Part shown: in pieces, positions 9,509-18,196 of the stretch
Numbering within the stretch: position 1 is the stretch's first letter
How the letters are laid out: each line of letters begins with the position of its first letter
NCBI RefSeq assembly: GCF_963664555.1
Contig: NZ_OY761461.1
Coordinates: 3,038,001-3,102,000 of the forward strand
Reading direction: 5' to 3'
Length of the DNA: 64,000 nucleotides
Origin: Labilibaculum sp.
GTDB taxonomy: Bacteria > Bacteroidota > Bacteroidia > Bacteroidales > Marinifilaceae
Position numbers and translations under genes: made by a program
The notes under the pieces: model-generated
What the model was told of the DNA's origin: nothing
What the model saw: only the letters and a program-made list of their open reading frames with translations
The model's database searches: none

Positions 9509-12500
9509 TTAAAAACTCAAATACACTCCTCCAACAAATGTGGGTTTTTCCTTAGCACCCAACATATATTCGGCTTTTTTATCAAAAGCAAAAGTCTTTA
9601 GATTTTCTACATTAAATTGTAGTCTTGCACTACCCAATTTTAGTTTATTGCACCATTCTGAAGGCAGGTGATAAGCCAATGAGATGTTGTTTATCTTCAC
9701 ATAAGAGGCATCCAGCACATGAATATCTGAGTAATTGTATACGGATTCACGATAATAGCTGTAATCTGGAGAATTGCCATAGAACAGTAATCGTGGAACA
9801 TCCGTTTTGTTTTCATCTCCTGCTTGTTTCCATCTGTTTCGAATGTCTTTACTGGTTACACTTATCATCGCAGAACCATATGGATCGGCCATATTAATTT
9901 TAGGAATGTTTGTATTACGAACTTTATGACCTCCTGCATACAGCACCAAAACTGATAAATCAAAATTCTTGTAAGAAAAACCATTCATGATGGAGCCACT
10001 ATACTTAGGAACTGTGGTGCCACTGAAATGAATGTTGTCCATGTTGGTGTAATCCTCAGCAGTTTTATTCCCATCAACATCGTAAATCTGAGGTTCTCCC
10101 TGATCATTCAATCCAGCCCACTTATAAGAATAAATTCCATTAAATGCATTATTCACCCTGGGAAATTCCTGCGGATAATCAAATTGCAAGACATAAAAAG
10201 GTGCTTCCACATTAATTTTGGTCACTTTATTTTTATTGTATCCCAAAAGGAAACCTGCATTCCAGGAAAAATTCTTTCCACGAACAAGATCAGCCTGAAC
10301 AGCAAGTTCAAACCCCTTATTCTCCATTGATCCATTATTAAATGCAAGGGTATTGTATCCAAATCCTTCAGTTGGTGTACCTTGTTGATTGGCTAATAAA
10401 TCCACACTCTTCTTTTTATAAACATCAACAGAACCTGACAGGCGGTTGTTGAGCAATGAAAAATCAGCCCCGGCATTTATTGTTATTGTCTTTTCCCATC
10501 GTAAATCTGGGTTCGGTGGCGAAGAAATATTACCATAAACACCCCCAACTAAGGAACTGGTGTAATAACTGGCTGTTAAGTAAGGCGCAGCATCTTTTGC
10601 AATGTTACCCCCAATACCATAAGAAGTTCTTAGTTTCAACATGTTCACCCACTCCACATTAAAGAAATCTTCCCTATTTACGTTCCAATTGGCTCCTACC
10701 GACCACAGTGGTTTGTTCTGGTACTTGGAGTTGGTTCCCCATAGATTGGAACGGTCCCAACGAATACTGCCCGATAAGGTGTATTTATTATTGTAACTGT
10801 AGGCTGCATTCGAATAAAAGGAAACAAACCGGTTAACCAACTCTTGTTGGCTGGCCAGATCACTATTATTTAAATAAGCCCATGAATTCATCAAACCGGA
10901 AAAGCCACCTGTCAGTAAAGGTTGGTTCAAATACTGAGAAGTCAGCATATCTGAGTCATAACCATAACGGGTTTGATCATTATATTCCAGTTTGCTGTGC
11001 CTTGTCTCCGATCCTACAATCCATGTAATTTGATGTTTCTCCTGAAAAGTTTTGTTCAGATTTAATTGTTGTCTGAAATTGTAAGAATTTGAAAAATGGT
11101 TATGATTATAGTAAATATCTCCTTTGGGAAGATTATAGACTGCACTTCCATCCGAATTGCTCGCAAATTTATTAATGGTTGTGCGGGTTGAATAAGAATC
11201 CAGTTCATTTAAACGTTGATAACGGTTCACTCCATATTCATACTGAAACATAGCATCATAGTTCAACCATGGAGTAATCTTTACATTCAATTTTGCATAG
11301 GTTCTGTTGCTGAATTCTTTCCTTTTGCCCAGTTTTCTGCTCAATTCATCCAACGGAGTTAGATCTAAACTGTACAAACCGTAATTTGCAACATTATCGC
11401 GAACAGTCTTTTTAACCTGAGAAGCAACGCTTACAGGGGTTCCATTATCATCAACCAAACGGTCGTATGGACTTCCGGTAAAACCAGCGCTATAAGAGTC
11501 TAACAAATTGTATGTTTGCTCTGTAGCTTTCTTGTAATTGATATATACTCCAACATCAGCTTTTAGCCATGAAGCAAGTTGTAAAGAGTTTGCTATATTC
11601 AAACCAAGCTGATCGCTATTCGAATAAATATCTTCCTCTTTGTTCTTTTTGTAAGTAGCCGAAAATTTAAAATTATTTAGTTCGGTCGCTTTTCCAATAC
11701 TTAAATTGTATTGCTGATAAAACAGATCACGTTTTGCATACTTGGCCACATCATCGTAGAACTGAAATCCTCTTGAAGCAAGTTCTGATAACTCCGCATT
11801 GGCATCGCTTTCTGAAATTGCACCTGAATACATATCCAACAGAACATCTACCCCTGCACTTGGCCATTTGTAATTGTTCCGACGATTGTCAGCCTCTGCC
11901 TGAGCACGAGCCAAACCATTATTTAATTCCGGATTAGAGGCTGCCCATTCTTTTTCCAGCTCAATAACATCAGCCGAATTGGTTAAATTCCCGGTATAAT
12001 AATCGTAAGGTTTCCAGGTGAGTGTACTGGAAAAATCAACTTGAACTTTTCCTTCTTGAGCCTTTTTGGTGACAATAACCACCACTCCATTGGCAGCTCT
12101 GGCTCCGTAAATCGAAGCTGCGGCGGCATCTTTTAAAATGGTAATGCTCTCAATATCTTCCATGTTAAGCTCCGGAGCATTTTCAGTAATACGTCCATAA
12201 TTATCAATGCTAGTGTTCTCAACAGGAAAACCATCAATTACATATAAGGGAGAAGCCATGGCATTCATGGTCGATACACCACGAATAATTCCATCGGAAT
12301 AACCTGCGATCTGACCTTCCAAAACATCTGCAAGACTATTTAATCTGCGGGATTCCATTGTTTTACTGCTCACCTTTGAAAAAGATCCGGTAGAACGTTC
12401 CTTGGAAATGGTTTGATATCCTGTTACAACAACCTCATCCAAATTTGCCGTATCAAATTTTAAGACTGTTTTTAAATCGGTCTGTCCTTTATAGGCAATC

Positions 12501-13099
12501 TCTTGGGACAACATTCCAACAAAGGAAAATAACAGTACGGAATTTTCATTTTCAAAAGAAATAGTGTAATCTCCATTTGCATCAGTTGCTGTACCATTTG
12601 TGCTTCCTTTTTCAATGACCGAAACTCCAGGCAGGGGAATTCCATTTTCATCGGTCACCTTTCCTTTAATGGTTTTCTTTTCCTGTTGAACAGGAGCTGC
12701 TGCATCCACTTTTTGTTGTGGTTTAGTGATTTCCCTGGGAAACAAAACAATCATTTTGTCCTCAACACGATAATCTAAATTGGTATTTTTCAATACTTCA
12801 TACAACACCTGATCGAGTGTTGCATCATTAAAATCCACATTAACAGTCTCCAATTCATTTACATACTCGTAGTCGTAAATAAAATCGTAGTTGCATTGTT
12901 CTTGAATTTGTTCAAGCACTTCTTCCACACTTGCTTTCTCCATTTTAATATTCAATGATGTTTGAGAAAAAATCTCATTCGCCTGAACACTTAAAATTCC
13001 GAGTAGAAATAAAAACACACTTAATTTCATGGTTAGCAGTATTTTTCTCAGCGGTGAGAATCTATCCTCACAGCCAACGTAAACACAATTTTTTTTCAT
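9509..13099 (-). CDS. SusC/RagA-family TonB-dependent receptor with STN domain
   Basis: Outer-membrane SusC transporter of 1196 residues. A long N-terminus carries a signal segment (MKLSVFLFLLGILSVQANEI). An STN domain follows at about 50-120 (LNIKMEKASVEEVLEQIQEQ), then a carboxypeptidase-D-like domain (GKVTDENGIPLPGVSVIEKG), the linker DEVVVTGYQTISKERSTGSF, a plug with ITILKDAAAASIYGARAANG, and a barrel ending in GVYLSF. The STN domain fits control by the FecR and ECF sigma genes directly upstream. An internal ATG 24 residues in is an alternative start just before the signal segment. Substrate unknown. Confidence 0.95.
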   Translation of the reverse strand: MKKNCVYVGCEDRFSPLRKILLTMKLSVFLFLLGILSVQANEIFSQTSLNIKMEKASVEEVLEQIQEQCNYDFIYDYEYVNELETVNVDFNDATLDQVLYEVLKNTNLDYRVEDKMIVLFPREITKPQQKVDAAAPVQQEKKTIKGKVTDENGIPLPGVSVIEKGSTNGTATDANGDYTISFENENSVLLFSFVGMLSQEIAYKGQTDLKTVLKFDTANLDEVVVTGYQTISKERSTGSFSKVSSKTMESRRLNSLADVLEGQIAGYSDGIIRGVSTMNAMASPLYVIDGFPVENTSIDNYGRITENAPELNMEDIESITILKDAAAASIYGARAANGVVVIVTKKAQEGKVQVDFSSTLTWKPYDYYTGNLTNSADVIELEKEWAASNPELNNGLARAQAEADNRRNNYKWPSAGVDVLLDMYSGAISESDANAELSELASRGFQFYDDVAKYAKRDLFYQQYNLSIGKATELNNFKFSATYKKNKEEDIYSNSDQLGLNIANSLQLASWLKADVGVYINYKKATEQTYNLLDSYSAGFTGSPYDRLVDDNGTPVSVASQVKKTVRDNVANYGLYSLDLTPLDELSRKLGKRKEFSNRTYAKLNVKITPWLNYDAMFQYEYGVNRYQRLNELDSYSTRTTINKFASNSDGSAVYNLPKGDIYYNHNHFSNSYNFRQQLNLNKTFQEKHQITWIVGSETRHSKLEYNDQTRYGYDSDMLTSQYLNQPLLTGGFSGLMNSWAYLNNSDLASQQELVNRFVSFYSNAAYSYNNKYTLSGSIRWDRSNLWGTNSKYQNKPLWSVGANWNVNREDFFNVEWVNMLKLRTSYGIGGNIAKDAAPYLTASYYTSSLVGGVYGNISSPPNPDLRWEKTITINAGADFSLLNNRLSGSVDVYKKKSVDLLANQQGTPTEGFGYNTLAFNNGSMENKGFELAVQADLVRGKNFSWNAGFLLGYNKNKVTKINVEAPFYVLQFDYPQEFPRVNNAFNGIYSYKWAGLNDQGEPQIYDVDGNKTAEDYTNMDNIHFSGTTVPKYSGSIMNGFSYKNFDLSVLVLYAGGHKVRNTNIPKINMADPYGSAMISVTSKDIRNRWKQAGDENKTDVPRLLFYGNSPDYSYYRESVYNYSDIHVLDASYVKINNISLAYHLPSEWCNKLKLGSARLQFNVENLKTFAFDKKAEYMLGAKEKPTFVGGVYLSF

Positions 13100-13143
13100 A
13101 AATTTGAAATTGGGTTAGACATTAGTTTAACTTGACATTTATC

Positions 13144-13187
13144 GAGTCGTAAGACTCTTATTATCGGGGAACCTGGTCCGTTCCCCG
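13144..13187 (-). promoter_or_regulatory. Two tandem hairpins between fecR and susC (second locus)
   Basis: GAGTC (13144-13148) pairs with GACTC (13153-13157) around a 4-nt loop. CGGGGAAC (13165-13172) pairs with GTTCCCCG (13180-13187) around a 7-nt loop. As at 2766-2818, the T run follows only on the plus strand, so for susC transcription this is not a terminator. The same position and paired layout suggest a shared 5' mRNA element, although the sequences differ. Confidence 0.5.
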
Positions 13188-13239
13188 TTTTTATTTGCTC
13201 TTCCCGTTAACTTCATAACTAAGGAAAATTATTCACTTA

Positions 13240-14397
13240 TTATTTTGTTCTTACAATTATCTCTTTTTGATCCAAATCAATCTTAACAGGAGAAACCTCT
13301 TCAATCAGACTAATCAGCTTATCTATATTTTCATATTTATCCATGCTTGCTGATATTCGTCTATTCAATACAAACTCATCATCACATGCTATATCCACAC
13401 CATACCATCTCGACATTTTTCGAAACACGCTTCCAAGTGGCTCTTTATTAAAAACAAACTTGCCATCTTTCCATGCCGAAAATTGATAGGTATCTACTTC
13501 TCTGACTTCAATACTATTGTTACTTCTATTTAAAACAGACTGTTCCCCTGGATCTAGAATAAGCTGCTGCTCTCCAAGAGCAAACTTCACTTTTCCTTCT
13601 ACCAAAGTTGTCTGCACCTCTGCTTCATCTTCATAGGCCATTACATTGAACTGGGTCCCTAAAACCTCCACGTCAGACCCACTATTAATCAGCACCTTAA
13701 ATGGTCGCATAGTATCTTTTGTCACTTCAAAGTAGGCCTCTCCTTTCAACTTTACTTCTCTTTTGCCCTTGCCAAACTTTACTGGATAAACCAATTCTGT
13801 TTGCGCATTCAACCACACTTTGGTTCCATCGGATAATACCATGGCATATTCCCCTTTTATTGGGGTTCTTATGGTATTATACTCCATCTTTTCTTCTTGT
13901 GCTTCTCCTTTTTGATAGATCAAATAATTATCAAAATTCGTTGCTAATTTTTCTTTTCCGGATTTGATCTCACGATCCTGAAAATCTTCAAGATAAATGG
14001 TTTTACCGTTGGACAATTTCAAAGTAGCTTTCGAACTTCCTGCTTCTACAATTACCTGATCGTTATTCCAGTAAACTTCGTTTACAAGATAGGTTGCAGC
14101 TAAAATTGGCAATAAAAACATAGCTGCCCATTTTAATACAGTTCTCATTCTAATAACCGGTCTGCTTGCCAATTCTGGTAATTGACCGGTAATCTTACGC
14201 CATGATTTATCTTGATCAATCTTTGAATACAAATCATGTTTTTTCTGGATGCGATTCGAATCCGAAGAATAGAAATAAGCGGCTTGTTCTGTCTCCCCTT
14301 TGGCCTTCCAATCATTTAACTGAATTCTTTCTTCATCAGTCAGTTCTCCCACCTTTTCTTTGGAAATCAGCTCTGCTATTTTAAAAATTTCTTTCAT
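13240..14397 (-). CDS. FecR-family anti-sigma factor
   Basis: Inner-membrane anti-sigma regulator for the sigma factor at 14712-15287. I prefer the ATG at 14397 (MKEIFKIAELISKEKVGELT) to the GTG ten codons upstream, because this is the usual FecR N-terminus; that gives 385 residues. One membrane segment (WAAMFLLPILAATYLV) lies at about residue 97. The FecR domain shows LSDGTKVWLNAQTELVYPVKF and GEAYFEVTKDTMRPFKV. A DUF4974-like C-terminus follows (GKFVFNKEPLGSVFRKMSRW). The 315-bp distance from the sigma gene leaves room for a separate promoter. Confidence 0.93.
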   Translation of the reverse strand: MKEIFKIAELISKEKVGELTDEERIQLNDWKAKGETEQAAYFYSSDSNRIQKKHDLYSKIDQDKSWRKITGQLPELASRPVIRMRTVLKWAAMFLLPILAATYLVNEVYWNNDQVIVEAGSSKATLKLSNGKTIYLEDFQDREIKSGKEKLATNFDNYLIYQKGEAQEEKMEYNTIRTPIKGEYAMVLSDGTKVWLNAQTELVYPVKFGKGKREVKLKGEAYFEVTKDTMRPFKVLINSGSDVEVLGTQFNVMAYEDEAEVQTTLVEGKVKFALGEQQLILDPGEQSVLNRSNNSIEVREVDTYQFSAWKDGKFVFNKEPLGSVFRKMSRWYGVDIACDDEFVLNRRISASMDKYENIDKLISLIEEVSPVKIDLDQKEIIVRTK

Positions 14398-14711
14398 TTC
14401 TTGTGTGTGATTTAATTTAGAGACCACTAAGTTGTAAAAGGGTGTTAGCGCATATTCCTTTTTTTTAAAAAAATTAGTAAGAAAAAATGAAAATCACCGC
14501 ATAATCAAGATTTAGAAAATTTGGAAAACTTTGTACGTTGAAGTTAAGACTTAAAAACACCTCTCTGCATATCGGCATCTCCCACAGAAAAGCAGAGCTC
14601 ACATCGATCTTACTAATAGATTATAACACTATAACCGACATTCATTAAAATGTACAACTAAAACCTACTTGATGTTTTGAATTTGGGACTTAATTCTTTC
14701 TACTTGTTTAA

Positions 14712-15287
14712 TTAAATTGTAATGTCGAGGAGTACGGCAAGTAAAAAAGCATGTGCACCTAATTTTTCACGTAGTTCTCTGTACGCATTAAGCTTGTGAG
14801 ATTTAACAGTATTTAATTTCAAGCCCATTATCTCAGCAATTTCCTGATTTTTCAAACCCAACAAACTGTACCGGATAATTTGTTGACGTTGCTTAGGCAA
14901 TTCTTCAATAAATTTATAGAGAATAGCTGCAACTTCTTCAGATAAAACCTTTTCCAGAAAAAACTCTTCTGTTTCTAAATTTGGTAAGGTCTCTTTTATG
15001 TAGTTCTTTTTAACCTGTTCGTGTTTGATGTGATTTAAACATTTATTTCGAACCGAACGATACAAATAAACTTTTAAAGTAATTTCATTTTGATACTCAT
15101 CTTGTTTTTCCCACAGGTTAACAAATACTTCCTGAACCAGGTCTTCACTTAAGCTAACATCAGACAGATAGGTATTAGCAAAACCAACCAATCCGGCAAA
15201 ATATTGCTCGAATATCCGCTTAAAATTCGATCGGTCTAATTTTATTGTTGGGGAATTTTTCAAGTGGTTAAAAGTATTTATTGCCAC
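14712..15287 (-). CDS. ECF-type RNA polymerase sigma-70 factor
   Basis: Sigma factor of 191 residues heading the SusCD/TlpA locus. Region 2 shows DVSLSEDLVQEVFVNLWEKQ and LKVYLYRSVRNKCLNHIKH. Region 4 shows LLGLKNQEIAEIMGLKLNTV. The start codon is GTG at 15287; an in-frame ATG further upstream is followed at once by a stop. The short hydrophobic C-terminal tail (FLLAVLLDITI) also occurs in other Bacteroidota ECF factors. It probably activates the fecR, susC and susD genes when FecR is triggered by receptor occupancy (family knowledge, not shown here). Confidence 0.92.
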   Translation of the reverse strand: MAINTFNHLKNSPTIKLDRSNFKRIFEQYFAGLVGFANTYLSDVSLSEDLVQEVFVNLWEKQDEYQNEITLKVYLYRSVRNKCLNHIKHEQVKKNYIKETLPNLETEEFFLEKVLSEEVAAILYKFIEELPKQRQQIIRYSLLGLKNQEIAEIMGLKLNTVKSHKLNAYRELREKLGAHAFLLAVLLDITI

Positions 15288-15632
15288 TAAAGTAAACAGA
15301 TTTGGCGTTATTCAAAACATCCAAGTTTAATTTCAATTTCAACAACCCAGTGTTATGCTTAGTAAAATCACCAAACAGAAAAAAACACCATCCACTAACT
15401 ATCAATCAATTAATGTAATGCGAGCCATGGAGAAGTGACTTTTTTTTCCTGCGTAAAAAAACACATACAATCTATAATCTACCAACTTGCTTTAAACTTT
15501 ACCTTCCCAAAAATGGTAAAAAGTTAAAACATTCAGAATTTCATGCTCCATACGTAAGTATTTCACCCCATAAAAAGAAGATGCCTAAACAGACATCTTC
15601 TAATTTTTCTTATCGAACAACTTAATATAAAT
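15288..15632. other. Intergenic region upstream of the sigma gene (345 bp)
   Basis: Holds the terminator of the lipoprotein gene at 15633 and should hold the sigma promoter. AT-rich. No further gene and no promoter box that I can defend. Confidence 0.55.
15572..15601 (-). terminator. Intrinsic terminator of the lipoprotein gene at 15633
   Basis: Perfect 8-bp stem, AGAAGATG (15576-15583) with CATCTTCT (15594-15601), followed on the minus strand by five T. It starts 31 bp after the stop codon. Confidence 0.8.
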
Positions 15633-17234
15633 TTACCTTCTTCGACCTTTACCACCACCGGAAGATCCTCCATCATCACCATCAGAAACATCATCACCAT
15701 GTTCAGGTGGCCTCTTACTATGAGATTCTTCTTCTGGCACGAAGTTGAAGGGAGCAAACATTCCCCGTTCAATAACATGATCTACTCCCCAGGTAGGTGT
15801 TGACATTTTCCAAACCAAAAATTCTTCATTGTTATGAACCACCTCAAGGGCTTGCACATAATCATCTGCCTGACAAGCAAATCCGAGTGCACCTGAAGTT
15901 GGTTGGTCTTCCTTTTGAGTATACCTGTAAATATCAATTGCATCCTGCGTTAATGGTGCATTCCCCATCAATATATCGTGTAAAACCATATTCGGTTCAA
16001 GAATTTCAATGTGTGATCCAATTAGCTCACCGGTAACAGGATCGTAATCTCCTACGATAGTCACATAATCCAAAAGTGTTTCCTGAAATTTTTGTCTATT
16101 GTATTCAAAACTGGAATAATCTACATAATAACGATATCGGGAATACTGATGTTTATCCGTTTTATCCATCATTCTAATCTCTTGTTCGATAGTAGGCAGA
16201 AAGCAATTAGCTATACCTGGCTCATCAATGCCGCCTCCAATAACTTCCGGTACTCCCATAAATAGATTGACAAAGACAATTTCATCAATAATTAGAGTAT
16301 TTGTTTTATCGGAACCTGCAGAAATGCAGGCGGCTGCCAAATTCATGATTAGTTGATTTGGTGAAGATACTTCAGAATAAGATTTTGCTCCGCCTATCCA
16401 ATCATTATCAACCCTAAATTGGAAATCAAAGCCACCATAACCATTGTCTTCCTCTATTAAGAATTTTAATCCGTTATCGTCAGCATTACCACTGAATCCG
16501 TGCAGCATCAATTCTTTGTAAATGGCCAGATTCTCAAGGGGTGAGTCAATGGGTTTGTCTTCAGCCCCATCTTCTATTGCTGCATCTGTTCGTATCATCA
16601 TAACTCTTCCGCAAAAATCACGGGTAACATTGGCAACCGTGCCATCACCAAAATTCTTGATGACCTCAGTCAATCTTTTTGAAATAACCGTTGATGGCGA
16701 CCGAATAATATCTAAACGGCCAAATTCAATTGGCACAACATGAAGTGCCACTTCAGGGAGAACCTCGCCTTCAGCATCATAAAGAGCGATTACATTATCT
16801 GCTCCCATAACATAACCATTAACAGGTTCAATTAGGCGGTTTTCTGTTATAGGTACCGGATCAAGATCAGGATCGGTTACCGGCTCATAAGTCACGTATC
16901 CATTTTCGTCACGAACTAAAACATCCAGATAAAAAGAACCATTAAGTTTCGGATTCACAACATCAATTATTCCGTAAATCCACTCATCCTGATAATCTAC
17001 GCGGTAATTCAATTCGTAAAGTATTGGAACCCCGCAGGTATCACGTTCCATTACCCATAGGTCTCCATACAAATCAGCTTGGTCAACATCCGTCTGCTTT
17101 CCTCCTTTTTTCAGGACAAGGCTTTCATTTTTCTGATTCGATTCAGGCTCAAGATATTCATCCTGGCAAGCAGTAAAAAAAGTAAATCCTATGATCAATA
17201 AGATCACAAGGGGTTCTGCTAAAAATCTTTTCAT
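15633..17234 (-). CDS. Secreted lipoprotein of unknown function with Gly/Arg-rich tail
   Basis: Not recognised as a known family. The 533-residue protein has a clear lipoprotein signal, MKRFLAEPLVILLIIGFTFF followed by TAC, with the lipid cysteine at residue 23. The middle is rich in acidic and aromatic residues and contains short beta-rich stretches and a few cysteines (RDTCGVPI, RDFCGRVM, ANCFLPT, GFACQADD), which may form disulfides outside the cell. The last 25 residues are low-complexity, His/Asp then Gly/Ser, ending GGKGRRR. It is transcribed away from the LuxR-type gene at 17490 across 255 bp, so that regulator may control it. It has its own terminator. Confidence 0.85.
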   Translation of the reverse strand: MKRFLAEPLVILLIIGFTFFTACQDEYLEPESNQKNESLVLKKGGKQTDVDQADLYGDLWVMERDTCGVPILYELNYRVDYQDEWIYGIIDVVNPKLNGSFYLDVLVRDENGYVTYEPVTDPDLDPVPITENRLIEPVNGYVMGADNVIALYDAEGEVLPEVALHVVPIEFGRLDIIRSPSTVISKRLTEVIKNFGDGTVANVTRDFCGRVMMIRTDAAIEDGAEDKPIDSPLENLAIYKELMLHGFSGNADDNGLKFLIEEDNGYGGFDFQFRVDNDWIGGAKSYSEVSSPNQLIMNLAAACISAGSDKTNTLIIDEIVFVNLFMGVPEVIGGGIDEPGIANCFLPTIEQEIRMMDKTDKHQYSRYRYYVDYSSFEYNRQKFQETLLDYVTIVGDYDPVTGELIGSHIEILEPNMVLHDILMGNAPLTQDAIDIYRYTQKEDQPTSGALGFACQADDYVQALEVVHNNEEFLVWKMSTPTWGVDHVIERGMFAPFNFVPEEESHSKRPPEHGDDVSDGDDGGSSGGGKGRRR

Positions 17235-17489
17235 GATTTAAGGCTTTAAAGTGAAGTTAAATAATTTATTAACAAATAAATAAGAAAGATGATATGATAC
17301 ATTAAGTTAGCTAAAGCAGCAAAAATACTCAATCCTCATTTTGTCCATTTTAAAACCACATAATGATCACTTACAGTCAACAAAAAAACAATTGAAATCA
17401 TCAGTACAACTAGTTAATTATCAAAATATTGGATGAAATACATGTGCCTTTTAAAAAAAACGCGTAACTTGATTATAGAAATCTAAAAC

Positions 17490-18179
17490 ATGCAAAAAAA
17501 AAATTCAATTAGCATATTGATATCTTATGACCAATGTATGATTGCTGAAGGCTTTCAGGCAGTCCTCACCAATCATAAGCAATTTCATGTTTATGGACTT
17601 AGAAAAAATAAATCTGACCTTACCGATTTTATCAGTTCCAATCAAACAGATTTGTTAATTGTAGAAATCGCAGATATCTCGAAGAATAGCATTCATTACA
17701 TAAATAAGATACATCGGTCCTTACCTAAATTGAAAATAATAATCATTTCAGGAATTCCTCCCCATGAACTACTAAAGCAACTTGTGAATATTACCAATGG
17801 GTACTTGTTAAGAACCTGCTCCTCAGCAAAGTTGTTTCTGGCAATTAAGGAAATTTTTGAATCGGGTAAATATATCTGTTCGCAATTGATTCCAATTCTT
17901 TTCAATAATGACCAACCAAGCAATCACAACATTAATTTAACAGTAAGAGAAAAGGAAATACTGTCTCTTTTATTCACAACAAAAGACAATAGTGAAATTG
18001 CTAAAAATCTGAACATAAGCCAGACCACCGTACGAACACATCTTAAAAATATCAGGAACAAATTTGGAGATTTTAACCAAATTCAAATGATGAGGTATGC
18101 CTGCAATAACGCTTTGCACAAAAATGACTGTATACCTCTTTGCCCTAATTGTAAGTTTTTCTGTAATGAAACTGAATAA
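17490..18179 (+). CDS. LuxR/NarL-type regulator with degenerate receiver and C-terminal cysteine cluster
   Basis: DNA-binding regulator of 229 residues. Residues 6-120 have the fold pattern of a response-regulator receiver, but the key residues differ. The phosphoacceptor aspartate position is Glu59 (DLLIVEIAD), the conserved lysine is Arg108 (GYLLRT), and only one acidic residue (Asp14) remains in the N-terminal pocket. Residues about 148-205 are a LuxR-type helix-turn-helix (LTVREKEILSLLF, NSEIAKNLNISQTTVRTHLK). The C-terminus adds Cys214, Cys218, Cys221 and Cys225 (CIPLCPNCKFFC), a likely metal site. It probably works without phosphorylation and may sense metal or redox state (inference). 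No kinase is adjacent; it is divergent from the lipoprotein at 15633. Confidence 0.88.
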   Translation: MQKKNSISILISYDQCMIAEGFQAVLTNHKQFHVYGLRKNKSDLTDFISSNQTDLLIVEIADISKNSIHYINKIHRSLPKLKIIIISGIPPHELLKQLVNITNGYLLRTCSSAKLFLAIKEIFESGKYICSQLIPILFNNDQPSNHNINLTVREKEILSLLFTTKDNSEIAKNLNISQTTVRTHLKNIRNKFGDFNQIQMMRYACNNALHKNDCIPLCPNCKFFCNETE

Positions 18180-18196
18180 CTAATTGAATTCTGCAA

